Assembly (NCBI GenBank): GCA_902465265.1 | Contig: CABQMF010000019.1 | Span: forward strand, 1 to 30,481 | Direction of reading: 5' to 3' | Source: an uncultured Collinsella sp. | GTDB lineage: Bacteria > Actinomycetota > Coriobacteriia > Coriobacteriales > Coriobacteriaceae | Length of the DNA stretch: 30,481 bases | In this document: positions 17,516-25,583 of the stretch, piece after piece | Layout: every line of letters starts with the position of its first letter | How positions within the stretch are numbered: position 1 is the stretch's first letter | The notes under the pieces: generated by a model | The model's database searches: none | Seen by the model: the letters and a program-made list of their open reading frames with translations, nothing else | What the model was told of the DNA's origin: nothing | Made by a program: the position numbers and the translations under genes

Positions 17516-17634
17516 AGCGAATCCTTTCTTGCGCAGGTCTCGCGCAGGGAATTTTGACAACAATGTCCCAGCACGGCATACGCGCTCAAACGGGACGATG
17601 CAGTTGTTAATGGGAAGCAAATGCCTTGGCGGCC

Positions 17635-18084
17635 TTAGATCTCACGCAAGGTGTTGAGAATCGTACGCAGCGACGCGTACATCTGCTCGCGTTGCTCCAC
17701 GCCCATGGCCTTACCGGTGGTGTCGAGCACTTCGCGAATGATGCGATCGGCCTCGCTCATGCTCTCGCCGCCCAGGGCAGTCAGGCGCACCGGGGCACGG
17801 TACTTGACGGCCGCATCGCCCGAGTCATCAACCTCGACATAGCCGCCCTCCTCCAGATGCGCCAGTGTGCGCGAAACGGCGGCACGGGTAACGCCGGCCA
17901 TGCGGGCGAGGTCGGCGCCAGTCAGGCCTTCCTTGCTGCGCTCAAGATAGTACAGGCACATGACGTCGGAGCCCTTAAGGCCGAGCCTTGCGCCTTCGGA
18001 CGTCTTGATGCGCTGAATCTCCTTGTAGAGCCCGCTGATCAGTCCGACAAAATCCTCAAAACGTGTCTCGTCGTTCTGCTGCAT
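17635..18084 (-). CDS. MarR-family transcriptional regulator
   Basis: 149 residues with a winged helix-turn-helix at about 38-100 (LGLKGSDVMCLYYL ... LTGADLARMAGVTRAAVSRTLAHLEEGGYVEVDD) between helical dimerisation ends. The wing carries DSGDAAVKYRAPVRLT. It probably acts as a ligand-controlled dimeric repressor. A 20-bp dyad 27 bases before the start is a likely autoregulatory operator. The adjacent DegV gene is the best candidate target. The ATG at 18084 has only a GGCGG-type ribosome site. The ligand cannot be inferred. Confidence 0.88.
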   Translation of the reverse strand: MQQNDETRFEDFVGLISGLYKEIQRIKTSEGARLGLKGSDVMCLYYLERSKEGLTGADLARMAGVTRAAVSRTLAHLEEGGYVEVDDSGDAAVKYRAPVRLTALGGESMSEADRIIREVLDTTGKAMGVEQREQMYASLRTILNTLREI

Positions 18085-18110
18085 GGGAGACGACCGCCTT
18101 TCGCTTGCAT

Positions 18111-18130
18111 GATGCTAACGGGTTAACATC
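18111..18130. promoter_or_regulatory. Candidate MarR operator
   Basis: GATGCTAAC and GTTAACATC are inverted repeats with one mismatch around GG, with a perfect TAAC-GG-GTTA core. It is centred about 36 bases upstream of the MarR-family start, where autoregulatory sites usually lie. Confidence 0.55.
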
Positions 18131-18188
18131 TTAGCCGCATGTCCGAACCCCCGTACCCAAATATCCCAATTGTTAACCCATCAACATA

Positions 18189-18228
18189 AAAACCACCACA
18201 AAGGGGACAGGCACCTTTGTGGTGGTTT
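18189..18228 (+). repeat. 41-bp REP-like palindrome, copy 6
   Basis: Plus loop orientation; the outermost base pair is lost on the right side. It lies 26 bases after the B3/4 gene stop codon, reversed relative to that gene. Confidence 0.88.
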
Positions 18229-18254
18229 GGGGCATCAATAGGTTCTAGGCGCCG

Positions 18255-18974
18255 CTATAGCTCCACGCAGGGATTGTCGCGGGTCACTAGGGTCTTAACG
18301 ACGACCGTCGCTCCCAGATAGCGCTCGAGTAGCTCGGCTAAGCGATCGATTGCGGCCTGGCAATCCCCCATCCGCTCGGGCTCCACGCACTCAATCGCCA
18401 GAAATGCATCCGCCGAATCGTCGGACAGCGCCGTGCGAACGCCATCGCGCCAGTTCCAGCAACGGCATACGGCGCCCGCATCATCGATATAGGCAAGCTC
18501 ACCGGGCAGCGTCGGATCATCCGCCTCCTCGCCAAGTGGCAAGAACGCGTCGCCGCCGTCGGTCACCGCCAGGCGCAGATTGCCCTCAATAGCATGCAAA
18601 TCTTCGCCGCCAACGGGCAACGCATAAGTCAACGAAATCGTGTTGTAGATATCCACCGCCGGCGTAATGTGGCCGACCGGCTTGCCTTTGAGCACGCGCT
18701 TGAGCAGGTTCTCAACTGAGCAACGCGCGCCCTTCTTGGTCTTGAACAGGCGATACGCCTCGCGCCATGCCTTGACCGGCGCGTTTTCGCTGATGGTATC
18801 GCTTGTCAGGTGGCGCTCCGCATCGATGTTGGCGCGGTCAAGCAGCGCGGCGATCGCATCCACGTCCTCCTGGGGAATCTGCGCCGCGGGCTTCATGCCC
18901 TTTACGACCACGACGCCGATCGCCGCCTGTGGAAACAGCTCCCAAAATGAATCCTCGGCAATAAAGCTCTTCAT
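18255..18974 (-). CDS. B3/4-domain (phenylalanyl-tRNA synthetase beta-like) protein
   Basis: 239 residues resembling the free-standing B3/4 domain group (COG3382) related to the tRNA/substrate-editing region of PheT. Segments such as APVKAWREAYRLF, CSVENLLKRVLKGKP, VDIYNTISLTYALPVGGED and FLPLGEEADDPTLPGELAYIDD are typical. Family members are suspected of editing mischarged tRNA or modified amino acids, but no reaction is proven for this one. I chose ATG 18974 because GGGAG precedes it; an ATG five codons upstream lies over that site. The mRNA leader carries a strong intrinsic terminator, so attenuation is likely. Confidence 0.8.
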   Translation of the reverse strand: MKSFIAEDSFWELFPQAAIGVVVVKGMKPAAQIPQEDVDAIAALLDRANIDAERHLTSDTISENAPVKAWREAYRLFKTKKGARCSVENLLKRVLKGKPVGHITPAVDIYNTISLTYALPVGGEDLHAIEGNLRLAVTDGGDAFLPLGEEADDPTLPGELAYIDDAGAVCRCWNWRDGVRTALSDDSADAFLAIECVEPERMGDCQAAIDRLAELLERYLGATVVVKTLVTRDNPCVEL

Positions 18975-19112
18975 ATGCTCTCCCTTCATAGCGTGCGCCC
19001 GAGCGGGGGCGTCTAAGCAAAAAGCGCCCTCACAGCGGCCACCTTCAAAGTCCTACGGTGCCGCCACAAGAGCGCTTACGCTGCCCCCATCCGGAGAAGG
19101 GGGCGATATGTC
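18975..19112 (-). promoter_or_regulatory. Attenuator-like leader of the B3/4 gene
   Basis: A predicted transcript from about 19112 first forms the hairpin GCCCCC-UUCUCCGGAU-GGGGGC, then a long terminator ending in U5, and only then reaches the B3/4 ribosome site. Such an order is the hallmark of transcription attenuation or a riboswitch. No known riboswitch class is recognised. The terminator could alternatively end a stand-alone small RNA of about 90 bases. Confidence 0.5.
19019..19077 (-). terminator. Intrinsic terminator inside the B3/4 leader
   Basis: On the minus strand AAGCGC starts a stem of about 21 pairs (several G-U, one bulge) with a 13-base loop, closing with GCGCUU and U5 at 19023-19019. 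It lies 45 bases before the B3/4 start codon. Confidence 0.8.
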
Positions 19113-19118
19113 AGGCGT

Positions 19119-19147
19119 ATTGTAACCTGAGTCATCCGCCCAAGCAA
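19119..19147 (-). promoter_or_regulatory. Promoter of the B3/4 leader
   Basis: On the minus strand TTGCTT (19147-19142), a 17-base spacer and TACAAT (19124-19119). The -35 box overlaps the end of REP-like copy 7. Confidence 0.55.
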
Positions 19148-19186
19148 AACCACCACAAAGGTGCCTGTCCCCTTTGTGGTGGTTTT
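19146..19186 (-). repeat. 41-bp REP-like palindrome, copy 7
   Basis: Perfect 16-bp stem, reverse loop orientation, 15 bases after the pckA stop codon. Its edge supplies part of the -35 box of the B3/4 leader promoter. Confidence 0.9.
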
Positions 19187-19201
19187 GGGTCTGAGGCGAC
19201 G

Positions 19202-20872
19202 CTAGTGGCGGAGTCCCAGCAGGCCGCGGCCGCGATGGCGGGCCTCGACGGGCACCTGGGCGTGCGGGCCAGCAGCCTTGACGGACTCGGGCAGGTGCGA
19301 GTACTTCTTCTCGAAGTTCTCCTCGAACATCACAGCCAGGTTGTGCGCGGCCTCGTCGTAGCGCGCAGTGCTCTGCCAGTACTGGCGCGGCACCAGGATG
19401 CCGTCGGGCACACCGTGGCACGTAGTGGGAATGTCGACATTAAAGATGTCGTCGTGCACAAACTCGCTGTCCTCGATGGTACCATCGAGGGCGCGAGCGA
19501 CCAGTGAGCGCGTGTAGGCAAGCTCGATGCGATGACCCACGCCGTAGCCGCCGCCAATCCAGCCGGTGTTGACCAGGTAGACGCGCGTACGGCCGTCGGC
19601 GATGCGCTCGCCGAGCATCTTAGCGTAGACCATGGGGTCGAGCGGCATAAACGGCTCGCCAAACAGCGAGGAGAACGTGGGCGTGGGCTCGGTGACGCCG
19701 ACCTCGGTGCCGGGGATTTTGGCCGTAAAGCCCGTCACAAAGTGATACATGGCGGCGTCGGCCGTCAGGCGCGAGATGGGCGGCAGCACGCCAAAGGCGT
19801 CGCAGGTCAAAAACAGCACGACGCTCGGAGTGGTGCCCATGCCCTTGGTCCACGCGTTGGGAATGTGCTCGACGGGATAGGCCACGCGCGTGTTGTGCGT
19901 GATCGAGACGTCGTCGTAGTTGGGCTTGCGATTCTCATCGAGTACCACGTTTTCACAGATGGCGCCAAAGCGGACGGCGTTAAAGATCTCGGGCTCATGA
20001 AATGCATCCAAGCCCTCGCACTTGGCATAGCAGCCGCCCTCGACGTTAAAGATGCCCATATCGGACCAGCCGTGCTCGTCATCGCCGATCAGCAGGCGTG
20101 TGGGATTGGCCGAAAGCGTGGTCTTGCCGGTGCCGGACAGGCCAAAGAACACCGCGGTCTCGTGCGTGACGGGATCCATGCTGGCCGAGCAATGCATGGG
20201 CAGTACGTCGTCCTCGACGGGCAGCAGGTAATTCATGACGCTGAAGATGGACTTTTTGATCTCGCCGGAGTAGCCGGTACCAGCGACCAGAATCACGCGC
20301 TCCTGGAAATTGATGACCACGGCGGCGCTGGAGTTGAGGCCCTTGATGGCAGGATCGCACTGATAACCGGGCGCCGCGAGCACGCAGAAGTCCGGCTCGC
20401 CGGTGCGTGCGATTTCGCGGGCAAGCGGGCGGGCGAGCATTTGCTTAATAAAGAGCGCCTGGCTGGCACGCTCGCAGGCGACAAGCAGGCGACGCGTGTG
20501 ATTGCGGTCGGCACCGGCCATACCGCGCGTGACGAACACATCACGCTCGTTGAGATAGTCGACGATGCCGGATTTGATGGCCTCGAAGCTCTCGACAGAC
20601 AGCGGGCGGTTGACAGCGCCCCAGGCAATCTTGTCGTGCACGTCGGGCGTGTCGACGATAAAGCGGTCGTTAGGCGAGCGGCCGGTGCGCTCCCCCGTCT
20701 CGATCACCAACGCGCCGTTGGAGGCCATGCGGCCTTCGTTGCGGCGGATGGCATGCTCGACGAGCTCTGCCGCCGGCAGGTCCACCAGCAGGCGGGGCTG
20801 GTTCTCGGCGGGATCTTCGACCAGCGTAAGACCAAAGTTAGACAGAACTTCTGCAGGGGTAACACCAGACAT
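19202..20872 (-). CDS. pckA: Phosphoenolpyruvate carboxykinase (ATP)
   Basis: 556 residues. ATP-dependent PEPCK interconverts oxaloacetate plus ATP with PEP plus CO2 plus ADP; in anaerobes it can run in the CO2-fixing direction. Seen are the RSPNDRFIV segment (65-73), the P-loop GLSGTGKT (244-251), the second nucleotide/metal motif LIGDDEHGW (261-269), and FNVEGGCYAKCEGL just after. The ATG at 20872 has AAAGGAGG upstream; the longer frame to 20986 is not family-like. Upstream lie a hairpin CTTTAC-TCAC-GTAAAG and a 16-bp palindrome with central CG that may be an operator. The next gene upstream is a lactate permease. Confidence 0.97.
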   Translation of the reverse strand: MSGVTPAEVLSNFGLTLVEDPAENQPRLLVDLPAAELVEHAIRRNEGRMASNGALVIETGERTGRSPNDRFIVDTPDVHDKIAWGAVNRPLSVESFEAIKSGIVDYLNERDVFVTRGMAGADRNHTRRLLVACERASQALFIKQMLARPLAREIARTGEPDFCVLAAPGYQCDPAIKGLNSSAAVVINFQERVILVAGTGYSGEIKKSIFSVMNYLLPVEDDVLPMHCSASMDPVTHETAVFFGLSGTGKTTLSANPTRLLIGDDEHGWSDMGIFNVEGGCYAKCEGLDAFHEPEIFNAVRFGAICENVVLDENRKPNYDDVSITHNTRVAYPVEHIPNAWTKGMGTTPSVVLFLTCDAFGVLPPISRLTADAAMYHFVTGFTAKIPGTEVGVTEPTPTFSSLFGEPFMPLDPMVYAKMLGERIADGRTRVYLVNTGWIGGGYGVGHRIELAYTRSLVARALDGTIEDSEFVHDDIFNVDIPTTCHGVPDGILVPRQYWQSTARYDEAAHNLAVMFEENFEKKYSHLPESVKAAGPHAQVPVEARHRGRGLLGLRH

Positions 20873-20913
20873 GGGGCCTCCTTTAAAAGCGCGACACGTG
20901 GACGCGGCGCGCA

Positions 20914-20929
20914 CTTTACTCACGTAAAG
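20914..20929. other. Small hairpin in the pckA leader
   Basis: CTTTAC and GTAAAG pair around TCAC, 42 bases before the pckA start. It could affect leader folding; no function is proven. Confidence 0.35.
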
Positions 20930-20946
20930 CCCGTTGTACCCGATAT

Positions 20947-20962
20947 GCAAAAACGTTTTTGC
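20947..20962. promoter_or_regulatory. Candidate LacI-type operator upstream of pckA
   Basis: GCAAAAACGTTTTTGC is a perfect 16-bp palindrome with central CG, the form bound by LacI/CcpA-type regulators. It lies 75 bases before the pckA start codon. Confidence 0.45.
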
Positions 20963-21033
20963 GGCAAGGGCGGCAAGCCCGCCCAACGGTCAAAAATCGC
21001 ACGCAAGCGGCCTAGTCATTGGGGACGTTCTTA

Positions 21034-21100
21034 AACGACTAGTCGTTGGGGACACTCTTGCGCGCGATCGCCCGCAAAGGAGTGTCCCAAAGTGCCGACT
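21034..21100. repeat. Hairpin block at the lactate permease 3' end
   Basis: AACGACT-AGTCGTT (21034-21047) is a perfect palindrome. A larger hairpin pairs AGTCG, GGGACACTC and TTGCG (21041-21062) with CGCAA, GAGTGTCCC and CGACT (21073-21100), reaching into the permease stop codon. A shorter direct copy (AGTCATTGGGGACGTTCTT) lies at 21014-21032, and GGGACACTCTTT recurs at 54-65. Confidence 0.7.
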
Positions 21101-22670
21101 ACAGCGGCAAGCCTTGGCCGAGCATGGCGATGGCGCTCATGAGGACCAGCATGCCGGCGGCGTAGGGCAGCACTGCGCCCAGGAGTTCGGCATCCTTACC
21201 GCGCACGTGCACGGCAGCAAGACCAATGGCGAGGGTCTGCGGCGAGATCATCTTGCCGGCGGCGACACCCAGGGCGTTCAGCGCGACCATCCAGTAGTCA
21301 CTCACGCCCAGCGCCGTAGCCGCCTGGCTCTGGATGGGACCAAACAGCATGCCCGACGACGTGCCCGAACCGGTCACGAACGCGCCAACGGCGCCAATCC
21401 ACGGGGCCAGAATCGGGTACAGACCACCGGCGACGGCGATGCAGAACGCGCTGATCGAAGAGATCATGCCCGCATAGCCCATCACCTTGGCGCAACCCAG
21501 CACCGAAAGCATCGTGATAACCGTCGGCATTATCTGCTTGACGGTCGCAGCCAGCACCTCGCCCATCAGGCGCGGCGAAGCACCCTGAATGGCACCGCCG
21601 ATAAACGCGGCCAGGAAGATCCAAACACCCGGCGTGTTGATCCACGAAAATGTAAGCGTACCGGGGTTCTCGCCGCAATACACCTGCACGTGGCTCGCAA
21701 ACGGCGCAAGCGCAGCATGCACGGCGGGCACCAAGTTGGACGTACCCAGCAGCAATACAAAAATCAAGATAAAGCACGACCAGGCCGAAAGCGCCGATTT
21801 AAGGGTGAGCTGTTCGCCGGCCTCGATATTCATATGGAAACGCGCGTCCAGGTGGCCGAACTTCTCGGCACGCATGGCAAGCGCGGCAGTCAGCGCGAGC
21901 GACACGATGGAGCCCACGACTACGGCCAGCTCGGGACCCACAAACATGGCAACGACCAGGGCCGCACCTACAAAGGACACACCGGAAAGCAGTGCCACGC
22001 CGGCAACGCCGTGCAGACGCTCGCTCACGCTCGCAACATTGCCTTGGTCATCGGCGACACGGCCCGCAACCAGCACGATAAGCAGCGGCATCGCCACAAA
22101 GAAGGGCGCGAGCTGCACCAGCTGAACGGTCGCCAAATGCAGGGAATCCAGGCCCACCAGGTCGGCAACGGACACCGTGGGGATGCCAATGGAGCCGTAG
22201 GGCGTGGGCACGCCGTTGGCCAGTAGGCAGATCAGCACGGCGGGAACGGCCTCAAAACCAAGGCCCGCGAGCATGCCGGCGGGAATGGCAACGGCAGTGC
22301 CAAAGCCAGCCATGCCCTCCATAAAGCCGCCGAAGCACCAAGCCACGAGCAGCGCCAACAGACGGCGGTCGCTGCTGATGGAGGTGATCATACTGCCGAT
22401 CACGTCCATGGCGCCCGTACGCACGCACAGGTTATACGTGAACACCGCCGCGATAATCACGAGCACGATGGGCCACAGGGCCATCAAAAAGCCCTCGAGC
22501 GAGGCCGTGGCTATCTGCGCCGCCGGCAAATGCCACCACGCAAAGGCGAGCACGCACGAAAGAACAAACGAACCGATGGAGGCATTCCAAGCCGGCCATT
22601 TACAGCACAGCAGCATCACGACAAGCCAGATGATGGGCACAAGAGCCAGCAAAAACGCAGCGACATCCAT
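21099..22670 (-). CDS. L-lactate permease (LctP family)
   Basis: 523-residue inner-membrane transporter with about 13 hydrophobic segments. Family features include GGFMEGMAGFGTAVAIPAGML, where the conserved Gly-rich loop lies, TPYGSIGIPT, and GSGTSSGMLFGPIQ with the following SDYWMVALNALGVAAGKMISPQ. LctP proteins take up L- or D-lactate or glycolate with protons. The ATG at 22670 has AAGGAG eleven bases upstream, a long spacing; the frame extends to 22718. It lies next to pckA on the same strand and diverges from the flippase gene. No lactate dehydrogenase or Lut genes are in the window, so the substrate rests on family similarity. Confidence 0.93.
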   Translation of the reverse strand: MDVAAFLLALVPIIWLVVMLLCCKWPAWNASIGSFVLSCVLAFAWWHLPAAQIATASLEGFLMALWPIVLVIIAAVFTYNLCVRTGAMDVIGSMITSISSDRRLLALLVAWCFGGFMEGMAGFGTAVAIPAGMLAGLGFEAVPAVLICLLANGVPTPYGSIGIPTVSVADLVGLDSLHLATVQLVQLAPFFVAMPLLIVLVAGRVADDQGNVASVSERLHGVAGVALLSGVSFVGAALVVAMFVGPELAVVVGSIVSLALTAALAMRAEKFGHLDARFHMNIEAGEQLTLKSALSAWSCFILIFVLLLGTSNLVPAVHAALAPFASHVQVYCGENPGTLTFSWINTPGVWIFLAAFIGGAIQGASPRLMGEVLAATVKQIMPTVITMLSVLGCAKVMGYAGMISSISAFCIAVAGGLYPILAPWIGAVGAFVTGSGTSSGMLFGPIQSQAATALGVSDYWMVALNALGVAAGKMISPQTLAIGLAAVHVRGKDAELLGAVLPYAAGMLVLMSAIAMLGQGLPL

Positions 22671-22776
22671 GGGTAAAAAAACTCCTTGGTACCGCGCAAG
22701 CGGTATCGGGGGGGTCACAAAACTTCAACAGAATACCGCACGCTTACCGACAAATTGCTGCCGCCTGCCGAATATA

Positions 22777-22793
22777 TTGAACAACCTGTTCAA
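22777..22793. promoter_or_regulatory. Dyad operator candidate between permease and flippase
   Basis: TTGAACA-ACC-TGTTCAA is a perfect 7-bp inverted repeat with a three-base centre in the 181-base divergent region. It lies 107 bases from the permease start and 58 from the flippase start, and could serve either. TATACT at 22821-22826 is a possible flippase -10. Confidence 0.45.
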
Positions 22794-22851
22794 AAACACG
22801 AATGAACACCACCGCGGCTATACTAGAGCGCAGCAAGAGAAAGGAATCGCC

Positions 22852-24426
22852 TTGAGCATCACGCCCCTCGATAGCATCCGCCGCGCCATCGCCCGCCGCA
22901 ATGGCGTCGCCGACCCCGCCGTATCGGGCGAGGCGCACGGACAGGGCGGACGCATCGAAAACGGCCTGTTCCCCGCATCGCACACCGCCGAGGAGCTCGC
23001 GCGCATCCAGGAGCTAAGCCGGCGTAACGCCGGCGGCCCCGACAGCAACCAGGCCGCACGCCGTCGCTGCGAGCGCGATCGCCAACCCGGCCCCATCCAC
23101 CGCATGGTCAATGCCTGGTGGAACCGCCTGCTCGGAGCCGTCTACGGCGGCGGCTTCTCCACGCAGGAAGCGGAATACGAGGAGCACGCCACCAGCCGCG
23201 ACTACCTTTGGAATACCTTGGGCACCGCCGTATGGGGCTTGGCGTTTCCGCTGCTCACCATTGTGTCGACGCAGCTCGTAGGCGCCGAGGAGGCCGGCAA
23301 GTTCTCCATCGCCTTTGTCACCGGCACGCTCATCATGATCGCGTGCAACTACGGCGTGCGCAACTTTCAGGTCTCGGACATCGACGAAAAAACCTCCTTT
23401 GCCTCCTACCAGCTCAACCGCTGGCTCTGCGGAGCGCTCGCGCTGGCATGCGGCCTGGTATACAGCAGCGCCCGCGGCTACGATGCGCAGATGGCCACGA
23501 TCGGCCTGGGCGTCTACCTCTATAAGGTGATCGACGGCATCGCCGACGTGTACGAGGGCCGCCTGCAGCAGGCCGACAAGCTCTATTTGGCCGGCATGAG
23601 CCAAACGCTGCGTTCCGCCGGCGTCATCGCGGTCTTTAGCGTGGCGCTGTTCCTCACGCGCAGCATGCCCATCGCGGCCATGGCCATGGGTGTCACCGCG
23701 ATTGCCTCGCTCGTACTGGTCACCGCCCCGCTCGCCCTGCTCGAGACCGAAAAATCACGCCGCATGAGCCTGCGCGAGGCTGGCCACCTGTTTATCCAGT
23801 GCGCCCCGCTCTTTGGCGCGCTGTTCCTGTTTAACCTTATCGAGAGCATGCCCAAGTTCGTGATGGAAGGCACACTGGCCTACAAGTATCAGCTGTACTT
23901 TAATGCGCTGTTCTTCCCGGCGCAGGCCATTTTGTTGAGCATTGGATTTATCTATAAACCGCAGCTCCTGCGTCTATCGAGCATTTGGGCGAATCCGCGC
24001 AAGCGTCGCCGCTTTGACCTGATTATTGTTGCCGTTATGGCACTGATCGTGGTCATTACCGGAGCGTGCGCCGCATTTATGGCAGGCCCCGGCATCCCCA
24101 TCATGAGCTTTATGTACGGCCTTAACTTTGAGCGCTACCGCACGCTGGCGCTGCTGATGGTTGTCGCCGGCGGCGTCACCGCTGCCATCGACTTTATCTA
24201 CGCCATCATCACGGTGTTGCGCCACGCCGGCGACGTCACCAAGATCTATCTGATCTGCTTCGCCGTAAGCGTGGTGCTGCCGGTGATCCTGATTAAGCTG
24301 CTGGGTCTGATGGGCGCTGTGGTGAGCTACCTAGCCATCATGGCCCTACTCCTGGTGCTACTGATTATCGAGTACGCCCACATCCGCCAGCGCATCGAAC
24401 GCGACCGCAACCCATACGGCGCCTAA
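22852..24426 (+). CDS. Polysaccharide/lipid flippase-like membrane protein (MOP superfamily)
   Basis: 524 residues with about 12-14 hydrophobic segments from residue ~120 on, in the pattern of Wzx-like polysaccharide flippases. An opening ARDYLWNTLGTAVWGLAFPLLTI-like helix (here SRDYLWNTLG...) and the FNLIESMPKFVMEG segment are typical. These proteins flip lipid-linked sugars across the membrane. The first ~115 residues are hydrophilic, Arg-rich and unusual for the family. The start is a TTG at 22852 preceded by AAAGGA; no ATG gives a better start until residue 84 (GPIHRMVNAWW), so a shorter protein is possible. The gene stands alone, not in a glycan cluster. Confidence 0.8.
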   Translation: MSITPLDSIRRAIARRNGVADPAVSGEAHGQGGRIENGLFPASHTAEELARIQELSRRNAGGPDSNQAARRRCERDRQPGPIHRMVNAWWNRLLGAVYGGGFSTQEAEYEEHATSRDYLWNTLGTAVWGLAFPLLTIVSTQLVGAEEAGKFSIAFVTGTLIMIACNYGVRNFQVSDIDEKTSFASYQLNRWLCGALALACGLVYSSARGYDAQMATIGLGVYLYKVIDGIADVYEGRLQQADKLYLAGMSQTLRSAGVIAVFSVALFLTRSMPIAAMAMGVTAIASLVLVTAPLALLETEKSRRMSLREAGHLFIQCAPLFGALFLFNLIESMPKFVMEGTLAYKYQLYFNALFFPAQAILLSIGFIYKPQLLRLSSIWANPRKRRRFDLIIVAVMALIVVITGACAAFMAGPGIPIMSFMYGLNFERYRTLALLMVVAGGVTAAIDFIYAIITVLRHAGDVTKIYLICFAVSVVLPVILIKLLGLMGAVVSYLAIMALLLVLLIIEYAHIRQRIERDRNPYGA

Positions 24427-24507
24427 TTAGCTGCCCCCGGTCACCGGAATTTGCGATGGAATCACCCCGGCTGGGGCCTCGTTGCGGACGATTTGCGACA
24501 CGCAGAA

Positions 24508-24630
24508 CTAAGTGAGTAGACTTTTGCCGAATCTCTGACCACACCGGCAAAACACAAGTCAATGACCTGCGGTTTTGTTGAGGCAAATTTGCCGGCTGCT
24601 CGGCATTTCCAAAAAAGCCTACTCACTTAG
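24508..24630. repeat. ~122-bp inverted-repeat element, copy 1
   Basis: CTAAGTGAGTAG at 24508-24519 and its complement at 24619-24630 bound a segment with internal hairpins (TTTTGCCG/CGGCAAAA and the 12-bp palindrome GGCAAATTTGCC). Copy 2 is at 28000-28121. Similarity continues about 50 bases to the left and for a short distance to the right. Both copies lie between convergent genes, here flippase and metallophosphatase. No reading frame is conserved. Confidence 0.85.
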
Positions 24631-24642
24631 CCAGCGGGCAGC

Positions 24643-24736
24643 CAAATGATTATTAAATCCCCGTCCCAGAAAAATCATTTGATGGGCAGAAGGGTAAAAG
24701 CAGTCAAAAAAGCCCCGTCCCAAATTAGCTACCCCT
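24643..24736. repeat. Flanking hairpin and GTCCCAAATTAGCTACCC end sequence
   Basis: CAAATGATT (24643-24651) and AATCATTTG (24673-24681) form a 9-bp hairpin. The segment ending CCCGTCCCAAATTAGCTACCC-like at 24714-24736 recurs at 28213-28233 and resembles the arm of the palindrome at 11908-12015. It lies just before the metallophosphatase stop codon. Confidence 0.6.
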
Positions 24737-24743
24737 TGTGCAA

Positions 24744-25583
24744 TCATTCGCCAGGAAGAATGTTCGCGTAGAATTCCGCACCATCGTCCAGACGCAGGAT
24801 GCCCACGCGGCCGAACTCGGAGCCGGTGGCGGCGGCGCAATCGATGTCGATGCGATCGGGCACGCCGGCGGTATCCTCGCCGCCCAGGCGCACGATCTGC
24901 CCGCGCCCCGACTCCTCATCGAGCCCCGCCAGGCCGCCGACCTCGCAATAACGCCCAAGCGACACCGTGGGCGTGTGGCCGCTCACCACGACCGGGCCCT
25001 TGCCCTCGGCAGAAAGCAGCCCCGTCGACGCATCCCAATAGCCATGGCGAATCCACAGCAGGTCATCGGACGACTGCACCGCAAGCATCTGCTGCAGTAG
25101 CTCGCGATCGGCATCCACCGCTCCCGCACCATCGGCACAATCAACCCCATGTTCAAGCAAAAACGCCCGCGCCGCCTCGGTCTGGATGCCGGCATGTACC
25201 AGTAAGTACGGACGCTCGTCAGTCTCGGCCACCGCGTAGAGCGGAAGCGTCGCCATCCAACGCACGAGCTCCTCGTACGCCTCAAATTCCATATCGTTGA
25301 GCTGCTGACGGGTAGTCCAACCGCCGTTGATATCCCAGGTCTCGGCATCAAGCGGATCTTGGCCAATGATGGCGTCGAGCATGATCTGCTCGTGATTGCC
25401 CTTGAGCACGCGAGCGTTGGGTAGCAAGCGCACGAGCTTAATAACGCCAACTGGATCGGGTCCGCGATCGATCATGTCGCCCAGCACGTACAGGGTATCG
25501 TCGGACGCCAGCGAGATCTTGGACAGGGCCTCGTCAAGCGCGCGCACATGCCCGTGAGCATCGGATGTCACATAGATCGCCAT
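24744..25583 (-). CDS. Metallophosphatase (PPP/ApaH-like)
   Basis: 279 residues of the calcineurin-like phosphoesterase superfamily. The two-metal site is visible: DAH (8-10), GDMIDRG (35-41), GNHE (62-65), and the late His residues in LLVHAGI and VVSGHTPTVSLG. The arrangement is that of serine/threonine protein phosphatases and of diadenosine tetraphosphatase (ApaH); sequence alone does not separate the two. The ATG at 25583 has AAAGG nearby. It is convergent with the flippase and diverges from the K+/H+ antiporter gene. Confidence 0.88.
   Translation of the reverse strand: MAIYVTSDAHGHVRALDEALSKISLASDDTLYVLGDMIDRGPDPVGVIKLVRLLPNARVLKGNHEQIMLDAIIGQDPLDAETWDINGGWTTRQQLNDMEFEAYEELVRWMATLPLYAVAETDERPYLLVHAGIQTEAARAFLLEHGVDCADGAGAVDADRELLQQMLAVQSSDDLLWIRHGYWDASTGLLSAEGKGPVVVSGHTPTVSLGRYCEVGGLAGLDEESGRGQIVRLGGEDTAGVPDRIDIDCAAATGSEFGRVGILRLDDGAEFYANILPGE

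Noticed and set aside
18990..19112. T-box riboswitch upstream of the B3/4 gene
   Set aside because: The leader is short and the conserved T-box core (GGTGGNACCGCG) is not clearly present; only GGCGGCACCG is vaguely similar.
19532..22226. Two long plus-strand frames opposite pckA and the lactate permease
   Set aside because: Antisense shadows with no recognisable domain; the minus-strand genes are certain.
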